This document shows, piece after piece, positions 48,101-57,973 of a stretch of DNA of 57,973 bases. Made by a program: the position numbers and the translations under genes. The DNA is taken from NCBI RefSeq assembly GCF_001949145.1, contig NW_019091381.1:3028527-3086499 (forward strand). The letters run 5' to 3'. This DNA is from Acanthaster planci. Its lineage: Eukaryota; Echinodermata; Asteroidea; Valvatida; Acanthasteridae. The notes beneath the pieces were generated by a model. That model was not told the origin of the DNA. It did not search any database and saw nothing but the letters and a program-made list of their open reading frames with translations. How positions within the stretch are numbered: the first letter of the stretch is position 1; each line of letters begins with the position of its first letter.

Positions 48101-51100
48101 AGTATTTTATTGTTTGTATTTGATTTTCATCTATGTTGACTTGATGCAATTCAATCTTTGATTGCCACATCTTTGTCTTAACAATAAATCATTTATCTCT
48201 CTAGCTAAATTGACCTGCTGAGGACTTTGCGGCAAAGTATAAAATTTGCCCCGGTGGCGTGTTGGCACCAGAAATTCTTTGGCTCCGCCTGGTGTTTTTC
48301 GGAATAAAGAAGGAGTCTCCACATCAACAAAACCTGGGGGGGGGGAAAGATAAAAGAAACCAAAGTGGGTAATGAAAACCGAGTTGGGACGACTGGTAAT
48401 GTTAACAGACATGAAGAACGAGGTGCAAGGATTGAGCAGGCCCACACCTGAAGTTTTACCTCAAAATGCCACAAATACACCAGTCAGTTATTCTGCATTG
48501 CTACGGCTAAAAAACTTAACCTCTTCACTGGACATGTTTGCTTAGAACCTTCCTTAATGGTCACGAGTAAATTTCTATTAGTGCTCCTTGCCAGAAACAT
48601 ACAACTCATTTCGAGGAATGTAGATCCGCTTTACCTTCCACCATCTTGCTAAATCTGGGATTGCAATGGTTTACAAATCTTGTAGTTGGGTTTGATGGAT
48701 TTCCCGTAAGGCCTCTGAAAAAATTTAATCCCGAACTTTCTCAGACTAGACTATCTGAAATATAACAGGTCGATGTCATCAACCTACTTGGATTAAATGA
48801 GGATGGGTGGTTTTTCTTGGATCTCAACTTGCAAAGATCCTAGAAAATCCACCTGGAGGTTTTGGAAGAATTCAGAAGACCAAGGAAGGGTAGACTACGG
48901 TCACTCTCACTTTACATGAGGTTTGGTGCTCCTTCAAAGTTTAAGTACCGAGAATGTGCTATTGGTTTCCTATACAGTGGAAAATTTTGAAGGATCCAGG
49001 GGGGTTCCTCATGACAACACCTTGGGATAAACATTAAGTTAGCCCCACAGAACAAAAGAGTTTTAAAGTGAAACTTGGGAACTTTTATTTAAATGAAAGA
49101 AAGTTAGATTCATCCGTTATGATTGAGGCCATGTTGTCCTTACCATGCTGATTACAGAGGAATTCCCTCATTCTCATGATGATTGTGGAGCGTAACCGGA
49201 GATTCCGTTGCATTCTACTACTCCTCAGATCAAGGTAACGATACTGCATCCTCAGTGATTCCTTAGCCTGCGAAATGAACAAGTGAGTCAACCGTTATAC
49301 AGAAGCAAATCATTCAAGAAGGCTTCCCCTTATGCGGACACAAATTCTTTGTCCGAAAATCTTTTGGGGTTGTGCCTCTACCAAGAGCAAAAGGGCAACA
49401 AATTTGAGGCAAAAAAGCAGCAGTGCAAGCATTGCTCCAGATAATTTTCAGATCTTTAATACAAACAATAGAGTTTCCTTTCAACAATATCAGGGGATTT
49501 ATGCTTATTCCTTTGATGCTAAATACTGTGTTGGATTTAAACCCACGGTGTCAAGAAGCACCTTTTGAAGACACTTTGTTATGAAAGTATTAAATGTCAA
49601 AATTGATTTTTTTTTTCTTCAGATTTGACAACAAATTAATTTGTTTCATTACCTGCTGGAAACTATTAATGTGTATGGGAAGTTTGTCTTTGCTGGGGTT
49701 TAACACTTTGATATCACTAGCCACAACTTCAATGTCACCAGTGGGCATTTTCTGAAAGAAATCAAAATGCAGAAATCAGTAAACTTTACTCACAGCAGCC
49801 CTAACCCCTTGGGGTTTGAGGTAAATCACAGAATCTTGGAGTGAAAGTGGTTTAACTCATTAAAAGGATCAACGCATCGTTGATCAACTTCAAATCAGTG
49901 GAAATTCAAATGAGAGTTGAACATGAAACTGCCCTGTTAGCCGAAACTCATTCCAAAACAGATCGACACAAAAAATATTTCCGAGTTTAAAAACATATCT
50001 GATATGCGCTTGTTCTAATCCTTTGTGCTTTACAATTCACCACACTGTACTATAATTCCATAATACTTGTCAATACTTTGTTAGATCACTGTGGCACAAT
50101 CCATACCAAAATAGAACCAAAAAATATCAAATATTACACGAGTCAATATCATCCTCATCTAATGCTACACTCAAACAATCATAATGTGTCCTCAGGCAAC
50201 ACGATAGATACAATGTAGATATACTTAAGGATAGATACACTTTACTATGAATGAATCATTCAATGATACTTTTCAATACTTTGCTATAGAAAAAGCACTA
50301 CAGCACAACTATAGCACAAGCTATTTCAAAATCCAACCAAAAAGTATGGTAGGAAATATCACTAGCAAGCAATCTGAGTGCAATATCATTGCACGGCCCT
50401 CCTATTTTTTAGAAATCCCTTCACAAAATCTATTCACTTGTGTAGACAGCTGAAGAGGGAAGGTTGATGCATACTCAGACATTCATAATGTGTCCCAAGG
50501 CAATAGGAATAGATAGCATCACACTTTCCATCCAGATTCACATGCAGTGATGCGTGCAAAATTGCAAATGTAACCCTTTAATAAGATCATCAATATGGGC
50601 CAGTTGCTCTGGCAAGTGGTTAACATCAGACTGCGGAGGACATCCAGTGCTTTGGTGCACTTGCTTGAAGGTCCCAAGGGATGGTATACCTATTTCACCC
50701 CTTGGAGCAAGATGAGAATCTCTGCCAAAAATTAATGATGGACAGCAGTTGGCTTGGTTGTGATAACTCATGAAAAGAGCATTTGACTGGATACAAAGCA
50801 GTAAAGCGCGTCTTTTAAACCCTTTTTTCCCCCCAAAAATGCTTGTACGGTTAAAATTTGTGGCGAGCTAAAGCAAATCACAGAGGCAGGACACAGGAGT
50901 TGAACTGCCCAGACTGTAACATCTGGCCAATTGCCTCTTTCTAGAATGCCTGGTATGTCCATAGCCAGAGCGCAGTGAACACTTGCTACGCACCATCTGT
51001 TCACAACCATGAAACCCCTTTGTACCATATGATTGCCGCTGCAACTTGTCAATGGTAATCTGCATCCTTAAAACTTTGTGTACTGAGGTAAGGGAAATTG

Positions 51101-53859
51101 AATATTCATGCCTTTGTTGGTGCTTGGTGCAGGCAGTAATCAGGCATTTTTGGAATGTTTTCTATTATTCGTCTGACTTGGCGGCGACCATCATTGAAGA
51201 CTTTGAAGTGCCTGAGTTAAAACTCCTGTATCCTTCTATGAGCAAATCAATGCCAAGGAATGAAATGGATAAGATTTACAAGACAACAACACCACTGGTC
51301 ATTCAGTCTAAAAGCCAAGTCAGAAGTCATTCAATTGAACTGTGACAATAGCATTCCTTTGTCATTGTTTGACAAAGTTTTCATACTTCAGACTGTTCTT
51401 GGAGAGGACTTGTGATGGAACTTGCTAAAGGACTCCTGCTTAACACGTTAACATACCGGGTTGCTCAGGCCCTCTGGCCTAAACTGCACCATGCCTTGCA
51501 CCATGATGACCGATTCTAAATGGACTTTTTCCAAAGTCTCCATTTTGGGAAGTGATTCCTGCAACCAGAAAAGGACACAACAACAGTTGAATTACTGACT
51601 GGCAAAATTGCACAATTCAAAAGATTTATGAATAACTGATCAAGGAATTTAAACCAGGGCCCAATTTCATGGCGCTGCTTCACAGTTAGCAAAATAAAAT
51701 GGGCTTACTATTTTGCTAACCTTAAGCACCACTTCATGGCCATACTTGGCATGGATAGTTGAGCTTATTGTTGCTCATGCATAGAGATTTCAATGATTTT
51801 TCCACTAGGCAATTTTTTTTTCTCTAAGGTAACTATGCCTGTTGCCCAGCTTACAGTCTACATGAAATACACTGAGCCTAACTGTAAAATGGTGTGCTTA
51901 GTGACACCATCGACTTGGGCCGGGCCCTGGTTGTTACAAGCCAACTGGATTTGAATCTGGATAAACACATCAAACGAACTCTCAGTGTGGGATATACAGG
52001 TTGCAAAAATTGTGCCCCTACTGGACTTTTCTCCTCACACCCCAATACACATAGCAAATGTTACGAAGATTTGCTCATTTACTTATTTAGTCAACAGAAT
52101 TCATCAATCAAATGCAGCCTTTCACATGCAGCAGGGCTGATTTTATCCAAGCACATGCAGATTTATTGTTGGTGTTTTAACTGTTGAATGCCGGCCTACA
52201 CACCTCATCTTTCTTTGGCAGCACGACTTGTGTGACACCAAAGGCGTCCCTCAAGGTCAGCATGAAGTCAAAGCGTTTATGCTGAATCCATCCACACAGC
52301 TTCACTGACTGGCCCACCTGTGCTGCCGATAGCTCCCCACACGAGTGTGTCCTCCAGGAAAAGCTGTTGGGATCTGAAAGGACAGATTCCGACACTGTTT
52401 AACCTCAATATCTGCCCGCTGGCTGGTTGCACAGAGAAACTCCCAAATCCAGATTCATCCATGTGCAACAAACCAGTGGCATACATTTTTTGAGCACCAA
52501 CAAAATTGGAACGTAAAGGGCAATAATAGTTGATATCCCCTAAATGTGGTGTGACTATTTATAATTTTACAACGCACGCCTTTATTTTACCGCCAGAGCC
52601 TTCCATGTCTTGCTCGAGCAAATATTTACCGATATCCCTTTTCGTAATCTTACAATTTACCTAACCATCTACAATATTGGCAGGAAACTAGTGTGAATGT
52701 TTGTTGTGAGGTGTGTATGGGACTGTAGTACGGAAAAAAGGCAAAAATGTAAAGAGTTTCCCACACAGTTGGCATTAACGTTACCCAAAAGTGATATACA
52801 TGTAGGCAGGCCTACATCAGCTATCAGAAAGTGATAGCATGTCCTAAAACATCAAACTTAGCAGTGAAACTGTTGAAGCATTTACTTTGAAAACACTTAG
52901 GCCCTAGAATTTTTCAGATAAGTCTCAAAGGGTCTGTGCAAAGAGACTGAGTGTCAAGCTAAGTTCAAGTGACGTCTGGTTACGGAACTCTTTCCACACT
53001 TACATCAGCTAGCCAGTGAAGCCGGTTCATATTTGACAAGAAGAAAGGAAACACAAATAGCATTTTGTGACATTTGGTTGGCCTGTATGATATCTGAATC
53101 TGCATTATCCCACCCCCCCTGAATTGTGGGGGTTCTTTGTCGCTGGAAGACGAACCCCCCCCATTTACATGCCATAGCAAATTCAAAAAGTTGAACATGT
53201 TGAACACGTTTCATCTCAAGAGAATGTCACTGCTAAAACATTTAGTGATGTCAATTTGTTTCGAGTGCTCTCACAAATGTCTGGTTGCCTTTATTAACTT
53301 CAAAAGGGGAAAGACTTCCATATATATGGATGCCACTTGATGCCCTGTGCTTGTTGTGCACAATCCCTATGGAACTGGTCTGAAAAAAAAGTGTTTTCTA
53401 AGTAAACGACTTGGTTTTTTCCTTCCTAAATTGAACTTTTCTGGACTTTTTTTGCTTTCTGACTGCTAACTTGGCTAATACGTCACTGTAGGAAATAGTT
53501 ACTGAACTCTTCCCACAGTCAGTAGGTCAGACAGTGAACATGTTGCATAGGCCGTCAAAAGTCATAATTGAATTGTTCATCGGGTCATGTTCACCTCTTT
53601 TATCCTGACATTCCTCTTGAATTTTTCCATTCAGAAGCCTCTTCGTTTGATGAACACTCCATTTTAGCTGCTCACAGAAAATTCTCTGACGACATGCATT
53701 GCAAACTTTCAACATTTTCACCTGACGATGCCAAAACGGCTGCAAGCCAGGTTTAATTTTTGCTTTTTCCACAAGTGGTCGTCTGCTACGAAACGACTTC
53801 AACACATGTTTCGGTCTTGTTCTCAGGCTTAACCATGCATACCGTAGGGCACATGTCAT
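39129..53859 (-). CDS. DARS2: Mitochondrial aspartyl-tRNA synthetase, 689 aa, 16 exons
   Basis: This enzyme charges mitochondrial tRNA-Asp in the matrix. Exons in transcript order: 53595-53859, 52204-52373, 51457-51558, 49653-49751, 49144-49267, 48215-48333, 47792-47896, 46738-46878, 45906-45944, 44970-45071, 43313-43528, 42753-42807, 42137-42300, 41575-41685, 40752-40827, 39129-39310. All borders are GT-AG, and the total of 2070 nt stays in frame. Residues 1-88 are Arg/Lys-rich and poor in acids, as in a transit peptide. An OB-fold anticodon domain follows ([21 protein letters not shown], about 93-210). The class II catalytic core follows: [20 protein letters not shown], motif 2 RDE at 314-316 ([18 protein letters not shown]), [10 protein letters not shown], an insert domain of bacterial/mitochondrial AspRS type (about 390-510), [14 protein letters not shown], and motif 3 GIALGLDRL (626-634). 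Human DARS2 is 645 aa; the excess is mostly N-terminal. Exon 1 is chosen by phase (G|AT) and composition and is the least certain part. Genomic order is head to head with RABL6. Confidence 0.97.
41425..41543. mobile_element. Small TIR element in a DARS2 intron (copy 1)
   Basis: The ends GGCTGCATCCGAATCTG and, inverted, GGCCGTGTCTGAAACAGG form imperfect terminal repeats. CTAGAGCTAGGTC and GACCTAG..AGCTCT form an inner inverted pair. TA flanks both ends. It lies 31 bp past the splice donor of exon 41575-41685. A second copy is at 43720-43836. Confidence 0.78.
43720..43836. mobile_element. Small TIR element in a DARS2 intron (copy 2)
   Basis: About 85% identical by eye to 41425-41543 over the whole length, with the same orientation and inverted ends (GGCTG.[AG]TCC[AG]AA type). 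TA dinucleotides flank both ends. It lies 192 bp upstream of the exon ending at 43528. Confidence 0.78.
50060..50515. repeat. Diverged tandem duplication in a DARS2 intron
   Basis: Two successive stretches (about 50060-50220 and 50260-50515) share TCAATACTTTG near the start and TCATAATGTGTCC..AGGCAA..ATAGATA near the end. The copies differ by many substitutions and indels. No coding function. Confidence 0.5.
51653..51931. mobile_element. Foldback/MITE element with ACCAGGGCCC ends in a DARS2 intron
   Basis: The 279-bp element starts ACCAGGGCCCAATTTCATGG and ends GGGCCGGGCCCTGGT, giving a perfect 10-bp terminal inverted repeat. Internally, GCTAACCTTAAGC-type and GCTTA blocks occur in both orientations. 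Elements with a GGGCCCAATTTCAT start are, in my recollection, common in echinoderm and hemichordate DNA; that part is not verified. Confidence 0.7.
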
Positions 53860-54629
53860 ATCACTATTATATGGGACAGACTATACTATTTCGAGGCGGC
53901 GGTCAAAGTGCGACCACCGGAAACGGAAACGAAGGTTCAAGGGTCGCAAAAACCGAAGCACACAATATTAATACGACCGTTGCAAAGTTGTCCTAAATGT
54001 AATATTTCAGCAACCAGATCCTCATTGTATTAGATTTCCAAATGTATTAAATTACTTAAATGTGAAAAATCTTCGTTCATTGACAAAAATGTGGCAAAAT
54101 GGAACTATGACGTCAGGCGGAGGTGCTATTGATAAGAGTTGTTGTTCGGCAGCTGATGGCTTCGTAGAGTGATGTAGTTGTTAACGTGACAGTTTTGACA
54201 TAAATTTTATGTGAAATTGTGTCTTGTTTGACTTTTTTCGCTAGAGAAACCTCTGCTTTGGCTACATAAACTCCACTGAGGCGATTAGAATAGTGCTTAG
54301 CATTTTAATGTACTTGGGAGGTTGTACACTGGTAGCGATATGTGCTCTTTAATTCCGTGTCGTGGCATTGGGCCTGGTTAGTTAGAAGAACGTAGGACGA
54401 GGCCCAAACGTTACTCCATTTCTTGAAGAGATGAGAATGGAAAACAGAAGTCATCTTATGCTCTAAAGACTGCTTGAGTAAAACCTGGTCTTTCTTGGAT
54501 CTCCAAGTAGCACTTAAGCTCGGCCCCTCTGAAAAAATAAAGGGCCTTAGCCGTTAGCGTATGGCAAAGGTGTAGTGCTGTTCATAATCATTTGACCAGA
54601 CACTAAGACAGTCATAAGTTCAACTCAAG
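53860..54629. promoter_or_regulatory. Shared bidirectional promoter region of DARS2 and RABL6
   Basis: The 770-bp interval separates the divergent start codons. A perfect CRE (TGACGTCA) is at 54108-54115. ETS/GABP-like CCGGAA and CGGAAA motifs lie at 53917-53932, about 60 bp upstream of the DARS2 ATG, a position and motif often seen for nuclear genes of mitochondrial proteins. Transcription starts are not defined here; 5' UTRs of both genes must lie in this interval. Confidence 0.6.
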
Positions 54630-57600
54630 ATGTTTAATGCACTGAAGAAATTTGTCACCAATGAGCAACATGTCAGCAAGGGCACCATGCCCACGGGCAT
54701 GCAGGCCATGGGGCAGAACCTGCAGAGAAAGTTTGCCAAGGGTGTGCAGTATAACAGTAAGTATGGTTTTTAAAAGTAAGTCAGATTGTTGAGTGAAACT
54801 CACGACTGAGCTAACATAATGTATAATGTAAATCAGTCTCTGCAAATTTCTGCATTATGAAAGTGTACTTTCAGTACTGGTACAATATGATCAGTCGATC
54901 TGCGCAATTTACATGATCGATCAGTCTTGCAGCACAGTCACACACTCTTGTATTTAGTTCAAGTTGTAACATGAGCCAACAATGTTCTCTTTGTAATTCA
55001 CGTTTGTCAAAGATTGTTGTGAAAAGAAGTAAACACGGTAAAGTCAGATTTCTGACAGGATCAACTGACAGCACAAGGCAATCAATGGTTCATACTGACC
55101 GATTGTGCTCAACACTACAGTAGCATGTCATGGTGTTTGACTGGAAATTGGATTTCGTTATCTTAAGAGTCCTAAGCTTCAGATTTGCTGAAAAACTGTC
55201 TTTTATACACGCAGTATTTGTTCAATGTATCACGGAACAGTCAGAAATGCCCTGAAAGTGTTGCAGCACCACTGAATCCAAGTTTTCATCATGTCTTGTT
55301 TGCAGTGAAAATCATCATCAAAGGTGACCGCAACACAGGCAAGACGACGTTATTTCATCGACTGCAAGGGGAACGGTTCAGGGAAGAGTACCTCCCCACA
55401 CCAGAAATACAAGTTGCCAGCATACAGTGGAATTACAAAGGTAAGTTGGAGCTCCTGACATCAGTGTGCTCTTGTGGTCTTGCATAGAGGTGATGGAACG
55501 AGAACTACAGTATTTATTGGTGGTTAAGGTTAATCCTCTAAAATCCTTTGGGTTGTGGCTGATGGCAAAGGATGCATTGGCCATGGTCTTTAGCTAGACC
55601 TTGTGTTGTTTATGCGCCCTGGTACATAAATGCGTATCTAGATTATAAGTGGACTTGTACGTTCTGCTCTGCTCCAGGATCATGCCATTTGCACTGCCGT
55701 AACATAATGGCAGGAATCTCTGAAAGATTGTGAAGGATTGAGGAAGTGGTGTATAAAAAGTTTTTGGGGGCGGTAGTGTTAGAGATTTGTTTGCAGGTTC
55801 AGAGTGATACATTTTTTTTTATAGCTACTGACGACATTGTCAAGGTTGAAGTCTGGGATGTCGTGGATAAAGGGAAAGCCAAGAAGAAATCGGAAGGCCT
55901 GAAGCTGGAGACGTCCCAGGACATGGACGAAGGAGATGAGCCGTGCCTCGATGCAAGGTTTCTCAATGTCTACAAGGGAGCTAACGGTGTGGTGTTCATG
56001 GTAGACGTCACAAAGCAATGGTAAACAGTTGCTTGAACTCCACCCACATCCCGCCCTCCCAGACCCTTCAAAATCTACTAGGAAGTTTTTGATGGGTTTT
56101 GAAGGGGTAGGGAGGTAGAATGAAACCACTAACTCTTACATGAAGTTGGATGCCTCTTAAAAGCTTGGGTGCAAAGAATGTTCCATTGATGCACTGCACA
56201 GTAGAGGATTTTTTCGTGGATTCAGGAGGATCGCTATATTAAACCAGCGTAGGATTTTGGAAGGATCAGGAAGATTCCTGGCAATATGCCTCAGAAATTA
56301 CGTTGAGGGCGTGAAAAAAATCTTAAGCTCTTCTGTGTAAGTGGGCTTTGCTAGTCATATTATGATTCACTGAGTACAAGTTTATGAAGTGAACTTTAGA
56401 TCTATTTTCCTGAACACTTGATACAAAAAGTTTTCTGTATTAGTGTGGAGTCCTCCGAAGAATAGGAGAAATCCAGTTATTTTAGATGCTTTAGTTTAAA
56501 GAAAGGCATGTTATAAGTGAGGATGGGCATCTATATCCAAGTGCACATTTAGAGGACGGCTCTCCCACATGGATGATATGAATGTCTCAACCGACGCAGA
56601 TAACACAGTAGAGGCTCCATGCTCAACATTTTGCATCATTACAAGGCGTTCTTGGATAGGGACTTTCCCTGATTCACATGAGTAATGGTGTCTGATACAT
56701 TCCGCCTCTTTTCATCAGGACCTGGGGTTATGTGGAACGTGAGCTGCCTTCCGTACCCAACCACATACCAGTCCTAGTCCTGGCAAGTTTCAGAGACATG
56801 GCAGACCACCGCACGGTTGCCGAGGACACTATGAGATACTTCATTGAAAACTTTGACAGGTAAACCAACCCAGGAACATCAGAATTTCTTGTGACTGTTC
56901 GTAATTTGTTTTGACTGCTGCTTAAAAAATGAATTTAGCATAACAGTTTTGGGCTGCGATTCTCTCTGTATTCGCTCTTACAATGGTGAAAACGAAATTT
57001 AGCTTTGGTTATTCCAATAAAGAGTACTTTCCATGGTAGGTTACATCTAAAGTGTTCCCTGAAAATGGCTCATTGCTAATGCAATCCTAGCTAAGTGCCT
57101 AGCCAATGAGGATGTAGTTTCAAATGGGATGGAGATTATAAGAGGCGAATTGGACTGCTAAGAAAGCAGAATCCGGGCAATGAAAATGATTACATGAGAC
57201 AACATTTGATTGATTGATTGACTGTGCAACAACAAACAGAACTGTGGCTACATGGCTGGCACAAGCCCCTTAACCCTAACCACCCAAAGATTGCTGGCCC
57301 TAACCTTCCCCATTCACACAAAATTAAACACCCATATGGGACTTTGCGCACAGAGGTTGTTGGACCCAATGCAAAAGCCAGCTGTTATGGGCCGACCAGA
57401 CCTATCCCCACAGAATTAAACACTTTGCTACTGTTTAATTCTGTGTGGTTGGGGAAGGTTAGGATTAATGGAATCCAGTTCTGCCAACAAAATCCTTCAC
57501 ACCCTCCAAAACTTGTCCATGTCTGCATTCAAGTCAGGACTGTCATTGCCAATCTCCTGTGCTAACTGTTGTAATAATATTTTTAATAATAGCTGCATGG

Positions 57601-57808
57601 CTGCTTTCCAAAAGCAGTCAGTAAATTGAATAAAATACACCGGTAATGAGTGGATTCAAGATGTACAATAAATTCTCTTTATCTTCAATCGAATTTCTTC
57701 AGACCAGAAGGCTCTGCCACGGTGCTACTCGCCGAAGCCTCCATGAAAAACGGTTTTGGACTGAAATATCTGCACACATTCTTCAACGTTCCATTCCTGC
57801 AACTCCAG
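54630..57808 (+). CDS. RABL6: Rab-like protein 6, N-terminal 235 aa (3' part outside window)
   Basis: RABL6 is an atypical Ras-superfamily GTPase of cytosol and nucleus linked in mammals to proliferation control. Five coding exons are visible: 54630-54756, 55306-55440, 55825-56020, 56719-56859 and 57703-57808, all GT-AG, in frame over 705 nt. The last ends in phase 0, so the gene continues past the window. The start [10 protein letters not shown] and the FAKGVQYN segment match the family N-terminus. The P-loop GDRNTGKT is at residues 49-56. The [13 protein letters not shown] segment occupies the Walker B/G3 position, and [18 protein letters not shown] follows. The usual NKxD guanine-specificity motif is not seen; the equivalent region reads VLASFRDM, as in human RABL6 (LGNYRDM). 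Residues 200-235 ([20 protein letters not shown]) close the G domain. The long disordered, lysine-rich C-terminal half is not in this window. Confidence 0.97.
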
Positions 57809-57973
57809 GTAACTGTGACGTAGCTTTTATGGAATCAGTCTCTGTACCTTTCCATTACCTGCCTTGGTTTTTATATTGCTGTAAGTAATATATTTTGGTT
57901 GAGGCCAGTTTTTTAGCTGGTAAGGCAAAATTTGTCAAGTTCAGGAATTTGGCTCGTTAACCCTCCTATGCTG

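Overview
This is nuclear DNA from an animal. Genes are split by GT-AG introns of 0.3-2 kb. A/T-rich spacer holds short inverted-repeat transposons (MITEs), tRNA-derived SINEs, minisatellites and one assembly gap (34435-34845). The two conserved genes (mitochondrial aspartyl-tRNA synthetase DARS2 and Rab-like GTPase RABL6) are close to vertebrate proteins but not vertebrate in detail. From this and from the repeat style I infer an invertebrate deuterostome, perhaps an echinoderm or hemichordate. That placement is moderate to low confidence.

Left part (1 to about 31.9 kb): three tandem, same-strand paralogues that I read as secreted long-chain four-helix-bundle cytokines of the CNTF/LIF/IL-6 type. 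Gene A is only the last exon (130-315). Gene B is complete: exons 11738-11944, 13489-13593, 13933-14082, 14530-14697, giving 209 aa. Gene C is complete: exons 28050-28370, 28655-28765, 30506-30658, 31127-31303, giving 253 aa. B and C have four coding exons with every intron in phase 0: signal peptide plus helix A; A-B loop; helices B and C; C-D loop plus helix D. Helix D carries a shared [VI]LQEF core that resembles CNTF helix D. The 3' UTRs are full of AUUUA motifs, as in unstable cytokine mRNAs. Gene B's 3' UTR is itself tandemly duplicated, with a poly(A) signal in each copy. The single-exon ORFs elsewhere in this half look like chance.

Middle (about 32-39 kb): no convincing gene. It holds a tRNA-derived SINE, an 11-bp microsatellite, the N gap with tRNA-like repeat on both sides, and copies of repeats also seen at 19-20 kb.

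Right part: DARS2 lies on the minus strand from 53859 down to 39129. I resolved sixteen exons; they join in frame to 689 codons plus a stop. RABL6 starts at 54630 on the plus strand, and its first five exons (235 aa, the G domain) are present before the window ends. The two genes are head to head with about 770 bp between start codons. That interval holds a perfect CRE palindrome and ETS-like sites, so a shared bidirectional promoter is likely.

Main point for follow-up: a tandem cluster of CNTF/IL-6-like helical cytokine genes in what appears to be a non-vertebrate genome, next to DARS2-RABL6.
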